NCBI RefSeq assembly: GCF_900009265.2
Contig: NZ_LR735008.1
Span: 256,312 to 299,690 of the forward strand
Direction: 5' to 3'
Length of the DNA: 43,379 nucleotides
From: Planktothrix paucivesiculata PCC 9631
Lineage (GTDB): Bacteria > Cyanobacteriota > Cyanobacteriia > Cyanobacteriales > Microcoleaceae
The position numbers and the translations under genes were made by a program. The notes beneath the pieces were generated by a model. It did no database searches, had not been told where the DNA came from, and was given only the letters and a program-made list of their open reading frames with translations. This document shows, piece by piece, positions 32,319 through 41,631 of the stretch; the first letter of the stretch is position 1; each line of letters starts with the position of its first letter.

Positions 32319-32612
32319 TTAAGCCACTTCATCAGAAACCCCTGAAACTAGCTCTTTGAAGGCTTTACCCGCAGAGAATACCGGAACAGTGGTTGCTGGG
32401 ATGGTCATGGGCGCGCCCGTGCTAGGATTACGACCTTCGCGGGCTTTGCGTTCTCTGGCTTCAAATGACCCAAAACCCACCAAAGTCACTTTTTCCCCAT
32501 CCGCCACCGCTTCCATGATCGATTCGCAAATAGCTGAAACAATTAGATCCGCTTGTTTTTTGGTGACACCAGCTTTAATCGCTGTGTTTTGAACCAGTTG
32601 TTCTTTATTCAT
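32319..32612 (-). CDS. hup: HU-family DNA-binding protein
   Basis: The protein has 97 residues from the ATG at 32612; a TTG 39 bases upstream extends the frame but the family starts at MNKEQLVQ. The HU signature GFGSFEARERKAREGRNPSTG and the intercalating-loop Pro in NPSTGAPMTIPA are present. HU bends DNA and compacts the nucleoid. GAGG lies about 13 bases before the ATG. It stands alone between the exported protein gene (convergent) and a pentapeptide gene (divergent). The C-terminus has a slightly longer tail (KELVSGVSDEVA) than the E. coli proteins, as is common in cyanobacteria. Confidence 0.95.
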   Translation of the reverse strand: MNKEQLVQNTAIKAGVTKKQADLIVSAICESIMEAVADGEKVTLVGFGSFEARERKAREGRNPSTGAPMTIPATTVPVFSAGKAFKELVSGVSDEVA

Positions 32613-32961
32613 CTGATCTGAACCTCGTAAATTATGTGAGCAAGTCTGCAAATATTAAAGCCGATGGCAGTTCTGGTACAACCTGATCAGCAATTGGCAA
32701 GCCCTATTGCCTCAACCACCTTAACCCTAAGTAAAGTTGGGGTTTTTGGGTTATCCATTGGTAAGGCTGAAGTGGATGATGGGGAGTCATCCTAACCAAA
32801 CACCAATTTACCGCTTTTGTAGAGATTAGCATTGATTTGAGGGAGTTTTGACACTCACCGCCCTAGAAGTTGACAGATTCAAGGCCCAAGCAGAAGGAGA
32901 GGGCTTGATAACCTATTTTTGGGCGACAATAGAATAGATCCTAAAGTTGGGAAAATAAGAT
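32613..32961. other. Divergent intergenic region upstream of HU and pentapeptide genes
   Basis: This 349-bp region has no gene. It must hold the promoters of both flanking genes. At 32848-32865 it carries TTGACACTCACCGCCCTA, close to the TTGACACTCTCACCGG motif at 15481, perhaps part of an old IS200/IS605-type end. No palindrome large enough for a riboswitch was resolved. Confidence 0.35.
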
Positions 32962-33528
32962 ATGACTAATGAAGAAGTTTTGAGTGCTTATGCAGCGGGA
33001 AAGCGCGATTTTCGAGATACAGACCTATTCCGGGCTGATTTTAATAATGCTGACTTGAGTGGAGCCAGCCTATTTCGATGTCACCTATTTCGGGCTAACT
33101 TATTTCGGGCTAACTTAATTGGGGTGAATTTATACAATGCCGATCTTGTTGGTGCTAACCTCTACTGTGCTAATTTAAGTGGGGCTAACCTGAGTGGGGC
33201 TAATTTGACCCGGGCGGATTTAACCGGGGCTAACCTGAGTGGAGCCGACTTAAGTGGGGCGGACTTGAGTGGGGCGACTTTATCCTTGGCAAATTTGAGT
33301 TATGCTGATCTGAGTCGAGCCACTTTATTAAAAGCTGATTTCGTGGAAGCGAATTTGAATCATGGGAATCTCAGAGGAGCTAATTTGAAAGATGCTAATT
33401 TCACGGATTCAACGGTTCAGGAAGCCAATTTTACAGGTGCAATTAATATAAGTTTAGATTTACTCAGTTACCTCCAACAGCAGGGGGCAATTTTATCGAA
33501 ATCGGAGCTTTCGGTGACTCAAGGTTAG
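32962..33528 (+). CDS. Small pentapeptide-repeat protein
   Basis: The 188-residue protein consists almost wholly of A(N/D)LxX repeats between residues about 15 and 155, with a short N-terminal cap (MTNEEVLSAYAAGKRDF) and a non-repeat tail. The N-terminal cap resembles those of the two larger pentapeptide proteins (ELLLKYKSGTRDF and VKRYQEGDRDF), so the three share a domain start, but this one lacks their C-terminal domain. It is probably a cytoplasmic beta-helix protein of unknown role. The next gene, an FHA-cyclase, starts about 80 bp downstream on the same strand; a 7-bp-stem hairpin lies between them. Confidence 0.87.
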   Translation: MTNEEVLSAYAAGKRDFRDTDLFRADFNNADLSGASLFRCHLFRANLFRANLIGVNLYNADLVGANLYCANLSGANLSGANLTRADLTGANLSGADLSGADLSGATLSLANLSYADLSRATLLKADFVEANLNHGNLRGANLKDANFTDSTVQEANFTGAINISLDLLSYLQQQGAILSKSELSVTQG

Positions 33529-33538
33529 ACCCTTGAAC

Positions 33539-33559
33539 GTGCGGACTTGGCTTCCGCAC
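33539..33559. other. Hairpin between pentapeptide and FHA-cyclase genes
   Basis: GTGCGGA (33539-33545) pairs with TCCGCAC (33553-33559) across a 7-base loop. It has no T-tract, so it is not a standard terminator. It contains the in-frame TTG at 33547, which argues against that codon as the translation start of the next gene. Confidence 0.5.
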
Positions 33560-33609
33560 CCAGCCCCTCAAAATTGTGGCAATATTCGGTGTGGCTTTTT
33601 AATCCCCCA

Positions 33610-34599
33610 ATGCTCTCTATCGCGCGCTATACGACCTTGGAACCAACTCCCCATTTAGTCTTACATACCGAAGGTGGTAATCGCTATTTACCACTGATGG
33701 GTAAAAATTACTGGACATTGGGTCGCAGTGAGGACAACACTTTTGTCGTCAAAGACCGATGGATGTCTCGTAACCATGCCATGTTACAACGCATGGAAAA
33801 TGGAGAGTTTTTTTTAATTGATTTAGGAAGTCGGAATGGTTCTTTTGTCAATGGTCGGCGGGTGACTATTCCTATTACCCTTCATAATGGAGACCATATT
33901 GTTTTCGGACAAATGGAAGTAGAATTCTATTGTCCTGATGTCACCCAAGAAACCGACCCTTCCGAACCCGAATCTGAAGATTTTACCGCCACCTTAACGG
34001 TTCGCCGTTTGATATCGGTCATGGTCATGGATATTCGGGATTTTACAGTTTTAACTCGACAATTAGATGAACGAATTTTATCTGAAGTCATTGGTCGTTG
34101 GTTTCGTCACGCCGGACAAATTATTCGGGAAAATGGCAGTTGGGTTGATAAATATATTGGCGATGCAATTATGGCCGTTTGGTTTCATGGAACCCAAGGA
34201 GTCACTCCCCAAGAAATGTTAAAAATTGCTAACGCATTAAGTCAATTACATAAAATTACAATAGAACTGAGTAATCATTATCCCTTACCTTTCCCGTTGC
34301 GAGTCGGTGCGGGAATCAATACCGGATATGCCATGGTCGGCAATACTGGAAGCGGTGGAACTGCGGATTATACAGCCTTGGGAGATACGGTCAATGCAGC
34401 ATTTCGTTTAGAATCTTCGACTAAAGAAATCGGTATGGATATTGCATTAGGAGAAACTACCTATAAATATCTAGCCCAGGCTTGTCCTAAACAAAATTTT
34501 CAACAATATACTGTTAATCTCAAAGGCTATGATACCCCTACAATTACCTATGGGGGAACTTTTGAAAACTTAAATGAGTTTTTGGAACTGAAATCCTAA
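33610..34599 (+). CDS. FHA-domain class III nucleotide cyclase
   Basis: The protein has 329 residues from the ATG at 33610; a TTG at 33547 gives a longer product but lies in a hairpin loop. Residues about 15-110 form an FHA phosphothreonine-binding domain (WTLGRSEDN, MSRNHAML, DLGSRNGSFVNG). About 155-300 is a class III catalytic domain with the metal-binding Asp in VMDIRDFT, the second metal site in KYIGDAIMAVW, and the transition-state Asn/Arg in GDTVNAAFRLE. The Lys and Asp at the purine-recognition positions fit adenylate rather than guanylate cyclase. The product, probably cAMP, is a global signal in cyanobacterial motility. The FHA domain suggests regulation by a Ser/Thr kinase not found here. 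Confidence 0.9.
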   Translation: MLSIARYTTLEPTPHLVLHTEGGNRYLPLMGKNYWTLGRSEDNTFVVKDRWMSRNHAMLQRMENGEFFLIDLGSRNGSFVNGRRVTIPITLHNGDHIVFGQMEVEFYCPDVTQETDPSEPESEDFTATLTVRRLISVMVMDIRDFTVLTRQLDERILSEVIGRWFRHAGQIIRENGSWVDKYIGDAIMAVWFHGTQGVTPQEMLKIANALSQLHKITIELSNHYPLPFPLRVGAGINTGYAMVGNTGSGGTADYTALGDTVNAAFRLESSTKEIGMDIALGETTYKYLAQACPKQNFQQYTVNLKGYDTPTITYGGTFENLNEFLELKS

Positions 34600-34648
34600 T
34601 CTTTTAAAGTGTATAATATCAAATTAGAATATTTTACCTAACTTAATT

Positions 34649-35173
34649 ATGAAACTTGCCACCGACATCAAAATTCCCTTCCCTCGTCCCCTGGTTTTTA
34701 GTACCTACAGAGACAATTTAATGGATGTAGTTAACTCATTACCGAATAAAAATGATGTTAAATTAGTCTCTCGTCGGGTAGAAGCCGATACGGTTTATAC
34801 TGTTTATGATTGGCAATCGGATGAAGATATTCCCGCCCTGATTGAAAATGTATTAAAACAGGACAAACTGCGTTGGACAGAATACGACACCTGGAATAAT
34901 CAAGACTTTACCTTAGATTGGCAAATTAAAACCCAAATTTTTACAGAATCATTCCAATGTTCAGGGAAAAATAGCTTTTTAGAGGATAAAAATAATACCC
35001 TGATTCAAACACGAGGAGAAATTCAACTAGACCCCAGTAAAATTGATGGAATTCCCGATTTTCTCAAGACTCAATTAGCTAGTTTGTTTGAACAAATCCT
35101 AGGAAGTAAACTCGAACCCAATTTGATAGATATGGGCAAAGGAGTACAAAAATATTTAGAACAACACAAATAA
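34649..35173 (+). CDS. SRPBCC/START-like protein of unknown function
   Basis: The 174-residue protein opens with a strand-turn pattern (MKLATDIKIPFPRPLVFSTYRD) and has alternating strands through the middle. A long C-terminal helix (FLKTQLASLFEQILG...) is typical of SRPBCC (polyketide cyclase/START-like) hydrophobic-ligand-binding folds. No catalytic motif or signal is visible. It follows the FHA-cyclase gene by 49 bp on the same strand and converges with bvdR, separated by an inverted repeat. It may bind a small lipid or pigment; that is family-level inference. Confidence 0.65.
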   Translation: MKLATDIKIPFPRPLVFSTYRDNLMDVVNSLPNKNDVKLVSRRVEADTVYTVYDWQSDEDIPALIENVLKQDKLRWTEYDTWNNQDFTLDWQIKTQIFTESFQCSGKNSFLEDKNNTLIQTRGEIQLDPSKIDGIPDFLKTQLASLFEQILGSKLEPNLIDMGKGVQKYLEQHK

Positions 35174-35177
35174 TCGC

Positions 35178-35251
35178 AGAAACCGGGTTTCTAGCCTTGA
35201 TTTAGGGTAAAAAATCTATATTATCTATATTGTTTCTGAAACCCGGTTTCT
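35178..35251. terminator. Inverted repeat between convergent genes
   Basis: AGAAACCGGGTTTC (35178-35191) and GAAACCCGGTTTCT (35238-35251) are perfect 14-bp inverted arms separated by 46 bp, between the SRPBCC-like gene and bvdR. Each arm is also self-palindromic (AAACCGGGTTT, with a small mismatch). This is a dispersed cyanobacterial repeat type that probably acts as a bidirectional terminator here. Confidence 0.55.
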
Positions 35252-35317
35252 ATCTATAAAAAAGTGTTGGGTTTTATTGTAAATTAACCCCAATAAATGT
35301 TAGGAAATAATCTAAAT

Positions 35318-36328
35318 CTAAGAATGAATCTTGATTGTTTCCCCCGATAAACTAGATATTCGCGCCGCTTCCGCCACTTTTAGGGTATATAAACTCGCTT
35401 CCGGGCTAACATAAAGGGGTGTGCCTTCATAGAGAAAATCTAAAACCATCTGGGTATCTTTAACAAATAATCCCCGACGGGAAGCTACCTCAATATTTTG
35501 AATAGTATCGTTTTGAATCAGTTGACCCTTTGCGGGAGTAAAAATTAAGGTTCCCTGTTCACCATAGAGGGTAAAAGTATTATCAGACTGCCAAAAAACT
35601 TCCCCTTTCCCATAAACAGATTCTCCCAGGATGCCATTATTAAAAATTAACCGGATATTACATAAACAAGCTTTATAAAGATCCGGTTCAATATCCCAAT
35701 ATTGGGCTTGACAATTGACACTAGCTACCGTTCCAAATAAATCCGTAAATCGATGTAAACGGGACAATGCTCCAGTTATGGGAAAACCAAATAAAGACGG
35801 TTGATATGTCCATTTAGCCGGGGCCGGATGTTGGGGGTTAATCGTAACATAACGAACATAGAACACTTGACCAATGGCCGCCAGGGAATTTTTAATCGCA
35901 TTATGCAGTCCCCCCAACAATTCAATATGTTCGACGTGGAGGAGTTTATTTTTCTCTTGAGCCAGGTTAATTAAAGATTCTGCGTCCTCGGGATCTAAAC
36001 TTAGGGGATATTCGACGACAACGTGTTTATCCTGTTCTAAAGCGTAACGGGCAATCTTGCCATGATCTCGATTTACCGAACAAATCATCACCAAATCAAT
36101 ATCTGGCCGTTCGACTAAATCGGCCCAAGAAGCCAAAACCGTGACATCAAACTCTTGACTAAAGGCAATGGTGGAGGTAGGGGTATTACCCGCCATGGCC
36201 ACCAGTTGCGATCGCGAATCGGTTTTTAAAGCCGCCGCCCGCATTTTGGCCACATATCCAGTACCAACAATTCCCACTTGTAGAGGTTGGGAAACCTTAC
36301 CAACAGAGGAAAATAAAAATCGACTCAT
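35318..36328 (-). CDS. bvdR: Biliverdin reductase (BvdR)
   Basis: The 336-residue protein is a Gfo/Idh/MocA-fold enzyme with Rossmann motif VGIVGTGYVAKMRAAAL and the blocks KHVVVEYPLSL, LLHVEHIELLGG, PAPAKWTYQPSLFGFP, LSRLHRFTDLFGTV and GSRRGLF-like ASRRGLF. These match what I recall of cyanobacterial BvdR (Synechocystis) closely along the whole length. It reduces biliverdin IXalpha to bilirubin with NADPH and is needed for normal phycobilisome function. The N-terminus has a ~15-residue extension before the Rossmann strand. It is divergent from the ferredoxin gene; a link through bilin-reducing ferredoxin enzymes is possible but the electron donor of BvdR itself is NADPH. Confidence 0.9.
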   Translation of the reverse strand: MSRFLFSSVGKVSQPLQVGIVGTGYVAKMRAAALKTDSRSQLVAMAGNTPTSTIAFSQEFDVTVLASWADLVERPDIDLVMICSVNRDHGKIARYALEQDKHVVVEYPLSLDPEDAESLINLAQEKNKLLHVEHIELLGGLHNAIKNSLAAIGQVFYVRYVTINPQHPAPAKWTYQPSLFGFPITGALSRLHRFTDLFGTVASVNCQAQYWDIEPDLYKACLCNIRLIFNNGILGESVYGKGEVFWQSDNTFTLYGEQGTLIFTPAKGQLIQNDTIQNIEVASRRGLFVKDTQMVLDFLYEGTPLYVSPEASLYTLKVAEAARISSLSGETIKIHS

Positions 36329-36426
36329 GATATCAGGGTTAGGGACAAGGGTGCTAGATATAAGTAATCAAGATGCAATTAGAAAAATTTATAACAAATC
36401 CCATTCTAAATCTAGGTTGACAAGGT

Positions 36427-36455
36427 TTTACAACTTCGGCTTTTTCTCCTAATAT
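36427..36455 (+). promoter_or_regulatory. Predicted sigma-70-type promoter of ferredoxin gene 1
   Basis: TTTACA (36427-36432) and TAATAT (36450-36455) are separated by exactly 17 bases. The same hexamers with the same 17-base spacing occur in the duplicated unit at 37034-37062. Transcription would start near 36462, leaving a leader of about 98 nt before the ATG. Confidence 0.7.
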
Positions 36456-36559
36456 CGAGAGGAGAAAAAAATCTGCAATGCAGCCAAAAGCCCATTAATG
36501 CTTTTGACTTGTATAAGGGATTTTTATATTTTTATCGAAATTTACGAGAGGAACACTAC

Positions 36560-36853
36560 ATGGCCACTTATAAAGTCACATTGAAAACCCCAGATGGCGA
36601 CAAAACCATTTCCGTCGCTGATGATGTCTACATTTTGGACGCAGCAGTAGATGACGAAGGGATTGATTTGCCCTATTCCTGTCGTGCAGGTTCCTGCTCA
36701 TCCTGCACAGGTAAACTGGTTTCAGGTACGGTCAACCAAGACGATCAGAATTTCTTGGATGATGACCAAATTGCCGATGGATTCGTTTTAACTTGCGTGG
36801 CTTACCCGACTTCTGATTGCACGATCCTAACTCATCAAGAAGAAGAACTATAA
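36560..36853 (+). CDS. petF: Plant-type [2Fe-2S] ferredoxin (copy 1)
   Basis: The protein has 97 residues from the ATG at 36560; an upstream in-frame ATG at 36509 is inside the leader and not conserved in the second copy. The cluster ligands are C41, C46, C49 (CRAGSCSSC) and C79 ([11 protein letters not shown]), as in PetF. It carries electrons from photosystem I to FNR and other reductases in the cytoplasm/stroma-like space. GAGAGG lies 9 bases upstream. A Val-Asp-Asp insertion replaces the Glu-Glu of copy 2 at residues 30-33. The gene has its own promoter and terminator. Confidence 0.96.
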   Translation: MATYKVTLKTPDGDKTISVADDVYILDAAVDDEGIDLPYSCRAGSCSSCTGKLVSGTVNQDDQNFLDDDQIADGFVLTCVAYPTSDCTILTHQEEEL

Positions 36854-36884
36854 TCTAGGTTAAAGTTTTAACGCTTTTGATGAC

Positions 36885-36927
36885 CCCCACCCCTAAACCT
36901 TTGCGGTGTTAGAGGTGGGGTTAATTT
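36885..36927 (+). terminator. Rho-independent-type terminator of ferredoxin gene 1
   Basis: CCCCACCCCTAA (36885-36896) pairs with TTAGAGGTGGGG (36909-36920) with one mismatch, followed by TTAATTTT. The loop includes the AAACC(T)TTGCGG element also found in the terminator of copy 2. Confidence 0.75.
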
Positions 36928-36960
36928 TGCCTAAAATAACTGATCGGAGCAATACTCGAA

Positions 36961-37464
<504 letters not shown>

Positions 37465-37497
37465 TTTGCTCTCGATTTGAAGTTCAATTTTGTTGAT

Positions 37498-37547
37498 CCC
37501 ATCACTGCCAAACCCTTGCGGGGTTAGCAGCGATGGCGGTCTTTTTG
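37498..37547 (+). terminator. Terminator hairpin of ferredoxin gene 2
   Basis: CCATCACTGC (37499-37508) pairs with GCAGCGATGG (37527-37536) with one mismatch. The loop region holds a second stem, AACCC-TTGCG-GGGTT, and CTTTTT follows. The terminator also lies at the convergent junction with the SpoIID-type gene. Confidence 0.7.
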
Positions 37548-37578
37548 GATTTTTTGTCGAAATTCCTGAGCAATATAA

Positions 37579-39189
37579 TTAATTCCCCGACAGCATGGAT
37601 GAATTTAAAGGTTGTAGTTGGGTTCCTGGGAAGTAAAAGTTTAAAATCTGTTCACTTGACCATCCTAATTTTGACAGGTGATATGATCCCGTCTGACTCA
37701 TTCCCACCCCATGTCCAAACCCGCCGCCAACAAAAACATAACCTTTGAGAGTTTTATTCGGATTGTAAACAGGATCAATATAAAATAGGGTGCTAATCGG
37801 TGGTAAAAAGGCACTTTGAATTTCATCCTTGGCAATTTCTAAAACTCCTTGATCCGTGGTTACTGTCATTTTCAAAATTCGGCCCGTTGCCGATCGCTCC
37901 ACCACCTCAACTTTTTTAACGGTTTTAAAATTAGCCTGGGGAAGATTACGCCGTTTTAAGTAATATCGTAGATGTTCGGCAATGGCTTCTAAGGTAGTTT
38001 CTTCCCGCCAACGAAAATCTAATTGTCCCGCTTCATTAAATCCACTTTTCAGATTGATAAACTTTCTAAAATTCGGTTCTAAAGCTAAATTTTGTTGGGA
38101 TAAATCCCAAATTTTATTCGGGGCATCAATCACCCCTTGTAAATAAGGCCGGGGTTCTCCATTCCAAATATCATTATAATTTGCCGTGACTCCCCCACTG
38201 GTGGAAAAATACACCGCATCCGTGAGTTGATTATTCTGGGTTAAAACTAACCCTTTAGTCACATCAATCGCTTGATCCGTACTGGGATAAACTTCCGTTA
38301 ATCCTTTATAAACTTGACAGTCCGTATTAGCACACAGATGATAGTTGTCGGCTTCAAACCGTTGCAGATTTCGCAAGGCGTAGGTTCGCGCTAGAACGGC
38401 CTGGGCTTCGATGGAGGCTGCCGGGGGCCAAGCTCCAATTTCATGGGGTACGACGCCCCGTAAATAGGTCTCTAACGGCACGTTATTCACAAGGGTATAG
38501 GTTCCGTAGGCGTCGGGCTGGAGTCGCAAATTCCCCCCATAAACCAAAGGTTCGGGGTCATTGGTTTTTTGACTAACTTGAATCACATTCTGGGGGCTGG
38601 TAATCTCTAGTTGATTGCGGTTGTAGCGATATCCCGCGGCCATCCAATAGGGAGTCCGTTTCTGGGTGAGCACTTGGGTTTCCAGGCGGGGAATTTTATG
38701 GCCTTGGGCCTGTAAACTATCGATTAACCAGCGACGCAACAAAGGCGTATGATAAACGCTGCGTTTGGCCCAAACTTGCCAGCGATCGGGTTGGGCCAGT
38801 TCCACCTCTAAACCGAGCGATCGCCATTTTTCAGCATCTTCTTCGGCATTTTCATAGCTACGGTGGGTGCTCAAAACCACTCGTTCGGAAACTTCCGGTT
38901 CCGGTAAGGGTTCAACTCCCATTTTCAGGATCACCGTCTCCGTATGGAGTTGTTTTTCCCCTTCGGGTGTGGGAAATTTCAGGGTTAGGTGATCTCCGGG
39001 TTGGGCTTTGAGAATCAGTTGGTCGGTGGGTTTCTCCCCAAAATGCTGTACTACACCGATGTTTAATTTAGGGTTGAGATCTGGAGCTTGGGGTTCTGAT
39101 TCTTGGGCGAGGGTGGGGAGGGGCCAGAGGAGCAAAAAGTACAAGAGAGTGCATAGGTTAGTCGGGAAAAAAAATGTGATTTTAGCCAT
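37579..39189 (-). CDS. SpoIID/LytB-domain exported protein
   Basis: The protein has 536 residues from the ATG at 39189; an in-frame TTG 12 bases upstream is ignored. The signal peptide covers about 1-28 (FLLLWPLPTLAQES). A beta-rich region with an SPOR-like stretch (about 95-145: VVLSTHRSYENAEEDAEKWRSLGLEVELAQ) comes before the SpoIID/LytB core (about 235-370), with LETYLRGVVPHEI, EAQAVLARTYALRN and CQVYKGL. The final block, GFGHGVGMSQTGSYHLSKLGW, is characteristic. SpoIID degrades glycan strands lacking stem peptides; LytB-type proteins enhance amidases. In a filamentous cyanobacterium a role in septal peptidoglycan is likely. The hpsO start lies about 1.2 kb upstream; the gap to hpsO is only 22 bp, so they may be co-transcribed. 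Confidence 0.9.
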   Translation of the reverse strand: MAKITFFFPTNLCTLLYFLLLWPLPTLAQESEPQAPDLNPKLNIGVVQHFGEKPTDQLILKAQPGDHLTLKFPTPEGEKQLHTETVILKMGVEPLPEPEVSERVVLSTHRSYENAEEDAEKWRSLGLEVELAQPDRWQVWAKRSVYHTPLLRRWLIDSLQAQGHKIPRLETQVLTQKRTPYWMAAGYRYNRNQLEITSPQNVIQVSQKTNDPEPLVYGGNLRLQPDAYGTYTLVNNVPLETYLRGVVPHEIGAWPPAASIEAQAVLARTYALRNLQRFEADNYHLCANTDCQVYKGLTEVYPSTDQAIDVTKGLVLTQNNQLTDAVYFSTSGGVTANYNDIWNGEPRPYLQGVIDAPNKIWDLSQQNLALEPNFRKFINLKSGFNEAGQLDFRWREETTLEAIAEHLRYYLKRRNLPQANFKTVKKVEVVERSATGRILKMTVTTDQGVLEIAKDEIQSAFLPPISTLFYIDPVYNPNKTLKGYVFVGGGFGHGVGMSQTGSYHLSKLGWSSEQILNFYFPGTQLQPLNSSMLSGN

Positions 39190-39211
39190 ATTTATTATCA
39201 ATTTATTGGTT

Positions 39212-40378
39212 TTATAGTAATTGTTGATAAAAGATTAACAATTCTTGAGCGAGTGCCCTATTAGTGTAGTGGGTCATGGCTCGTTGATACCCTTTTTCTC
39301 CTAAATGTTTGGCTAATTCGGGATCTGTGATTAACTGTTTCAGGCTGTTTTGCAAGGCTTGATCATTTCCTTCGGGAAAGATTAATCCGGTATCGGCAAT
39401 AACATGGGGAATTTCACCGGAGTCGGAACCAATGACGGGAACTTGACAAGCCATAGCTTCTATTAAAACATGACCAAATTGTTCTTTCCATCCGGCGGCG
39501 GTTAGGGTTTTAAATTTGTAGGTGGTTTCGGAGGGTAAAACTAGGGTATTCATCAGGTTAATATAGCGTTGTACCTGATCATGGGGGACACTTTCGATTA
39601 AGATTAATCGATCTTGAAATCCAAATTTTTCGGCTATTTCTAGGAGTTGCGATCGCAATTCTCCCCGACCTAATAATACCCATTTCCAAGGATATTCTTT
39701 TAATCCTGCTAAGGCTTTGGCTAAGGTCATTAATCCTTTTTCTTCAACAAAACGTCCTACAAATCCCACTACAAATTCATCGGGCTTAATTCCTAATTCG
39801 GCTTTTAATTCCGGCTGAGGTTCGGGTTTAAATAACTGTTCATCAATGCCTAATTGGGGCATAACTTCAATGGGTTTATGATATCCTTTTTGGCGTAAAA
39901 TATCTTTTCCATCTTGATTTCCCACCACAATTCCATCGGTATTTTTTAGGTTATAGGCTTCGAGGAGAGAAACGGGGAATTTTAATTCATAAGGCAAATT
40001 CCACCAAGTAAAAAAGATATTTTTTGCTTTTAAACCCAAAAGATTATTTAAAGTAATCAATTGACTATAGGTAAGGGCTTTAGAACCCTGTTCAACTTGA
40101 ATAATATCCGGTCTAAAGGTTTTGAGGAGAGAGACTAAATCCCAACCAAAAGTTAGTAAGCCTTGATTATTTTCACTAAAATTAGAAATCGGAACCACTT
40201 TAAAGTTACCTTCATCTAAATATTCAGATTCAATAATTTTATTCTGAACGCCTCCGGGTCGCCAACGTTTGGGAACAACTATTGTTACTTCTATATTGGG
40301 TTGTAAACGGGCTAATGCTCTAAATTTTTCCCGATTTAAGTCCACAATATAGGTATGACTGGCTACTAAAATTCTCAT
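39212..40378 (-). CDS. hpsO: GT4-type glycosyltransferase, HpsO-like
   Basis: The 388-residue protein has a GT-B fold: an N-terminal block MRILVASHTYIVDLNREK, PISNFSENNQGLLTFG, FFTWWNLPYELKFP, then GRFVEEKGLMTLAKAL, and the donor-site E-x7-E region MACQVPVIGSDSGEIPHVI. It closely resembles the hormogonium-polysaccharide glycosyltransferase HpsO. It would add a sugar to a lipid-linked repeat unit at the cytoplasmic membrane face. The hpsN and hpsL neighbours on the same strand support the assignment. A 183-bp repeat-filled gap separates it from hpsN. Confidence 0.82.
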   Translation of the reverse strand: MRILVASHTYIVDLNREKFRALARLQPNIEVTIVVPKRWRPGGVQNKIIESEYLDEGNFKVVPISNFSENNQGLLTFGWDLVSLLKTFRPDIIQVEQGSKALTYSQLITLNNLLGLKAKNIFFTWWNLPYELKFPVSLLEAYNLKNTDGIVVGNQDGKDILRQKGYHKPIEVMPQLGIDEQLFKPEPQPELKAELGIKPDEFVVGFVGRFVEEKGLMTLAKALAGLKEYPWKWVLLGRGELRSQLLEIAEKFGFQDRLILIESVPHDQVQRYINLMNTLVLPSETTYKFKTLTAAGWKEQFGHVLIEAMACQVPVIGSDSGEIPHVIADTGLIFPEGNDQALQNSLKQLITDPELAKHLGEKGYQRAMTHYTNRALAQELLIFYQQLL

Positions 40379-40402
40379 AGGTTTTTAATGTTTTTATGAT
40401 TT

Positions 40403-40560
40403 TACTGTTGTTGGGCTTGTTGTTGGGCTTGTTGTTGGGCTTTAGCCCCTCTTATAAGATTTGCGCTTAAGCAGACAAACTATTAAACATTTTACTATTG
40501 TTGGGATGAGTGTCCCTCTTATAAGATTTGCGCTTAAGCGCAACAACGGCGCGACAACGG
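40403..40560. repeat. GTTGTTGGGC repeat cluster between hpsN and hpsO
   Basis: Three close GTTGTTGGGCTT units (about 40403-40443), two CTCTTATAAGATTTGCGCTTAAGC units (about 40459 and 40515), and a CGCTTAAGCGCAACAACGG arm fill the gap. They match the repeats at 5156-5264 and 28181-28279. They may form strong hairpins in the hps transcript. Confidence 0.7.
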
Positions 40561-40561
40561 C

Positions 40562-41548
40562 TTAGGGGTCTTGTTGGGTGTAGATTTGTCCTTGATCCCA
40601 GAGGGAGGTGATCCAGGTTCCTAGGGCCTTAATTAAGCCTAATTTATAGAAGAATAAACGACTAATAATTTTGAGGGGAGAACCACTTTTATTACAGGGA
40701 GGATGTCCTAAAACATGACAATCAAATAGTTTAGCAAAAAAGCGGAAACATTGACCCGGAGTTAGGTTTTTTAACCCCATTAAGAAGTGATTATGGTAAA
40801 AGGTAATCTGATATTGTACGGAACGGGTACTCATATCATGACAGCCTCCAACTTCTTCTCCTAAATGGATTAAATAGGCTTCGGGATCGTACCAAATAAC
40901 ATATCCAGTTTTTCTAATTCTTAAACAAAAATCCGATTCTTCTCGCACCGCACTGCCTTTAAATCGTTCATCAAAGGTTAAACCAAATTGTTCAAAAATT
41001 TCTCGCCGGAAGGACATATTACATCCTCTGGCGGAAATAACTTGTTGGGGTTTAATGGTATGAACTAAATCAATATGATACCAAGCAATACCCGGATCTT
41101 GAGCTTCCAGGGGTAAATCTTCAATAGTTAATTCTCCCCCAGAATCACCTAATTTCATCCGATCAAAAACTCGTCCCGCAACGGCGCCAATTTTCTCGGG
41201 GGCGGCGGTTTCTCCGGGGATATAATTACGAGCATGGGCCATTAAAAATCCTTCAGGAAGTTGCACATCATCATCAATAAATAAGAGAATATCTCCTTGA
41301 GAACGTCGAACAGCGTAATTTCTAGCCCCGGGTAAACTCGCCCAATCTAAACGATACCATTGAATTTTTCCAGATTGGGTTAACTGTTCTAAATAGGTTT
41401 GGGTTTCGGGTTCATGGGTTGAGGTTTGATCAACTACTAAAACTTCAAAATTGGGATAGGTTTGTTGTAATACTTCTGTTAAGGTTTCCCGTAGGACTTG
41501 TTCACGATTATAGGTGGGAATAATCACAGAAATTAGCGGTAAATTCAT
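40562..41548 (-). CDS. hpsN: GT2-type glycosyltransferase, HpsN-like
   Basis: The 328-residue protein has a GT-A fold: PLISVIIPTYNREQVLRETL, VLVVDQTSTHEPETQ, LDWASLPGARNYAVRRSQGDILLFIDDDVQLP (with the DDD metal motif), then SARGCNMSFRREIF and REESDFCLRIRKTGY. Sequence blocks such as FDERFKGSAVREESDF and CHDMSTRSVQYQ match the HpsN family of filamentous cyanobacteria. It transfers a nucleotide-sugar residue in extracellular polysaccharide assembly linked to gliding and hormogonium adhesion. The gene lies between hpsL and hpsO on the minus strand. No signal peptide. Confidence 0.85.
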   Translation of the reverse strand: MNLPLISVIIPTYNREQVLRETLTEVLQQTYPNFEVLVVDQTSTHEPETQTYLEQLTQSGKIQWYRLDWASLPGARNYAVRRSQGDILLFIDDDVQLPEGFLMAHARNYIPGETAAPEKIGAVAGRVFDRMKLGDSGGELTIEDLPLEAQDPGIAWYHIDLVHTIKPQQVISARGCNMSFRREIFEQFGLTFDERFKGSAVREESDFCLRIRKTGYVIWYDPEAYLIHLGEEVGGCHDMSTRSVQYQITFYHNHFLMGLKNLTPGQCFRFFAKLFDCHVLGHPPCNKSGSPLKIISRLFFYKLGLIKALGTWITSLWDQGQIYTQQDP

Positions 41549-41631
41549 TAATTTTTTCTCCCAATATTAGGTTTAAATAGTGATAGAATAGTTTTTCTAA
41601 AAAAATGATCTCAATGCACCCCGCTAATCAC

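Noticed and set aside
33547-33609. TTG start for the FHA-cyclase
   Set aside because: The codon lies in the loop of a 7-bp-stem hairpin, and the FHA domain begins normally after the ATG at 33610.
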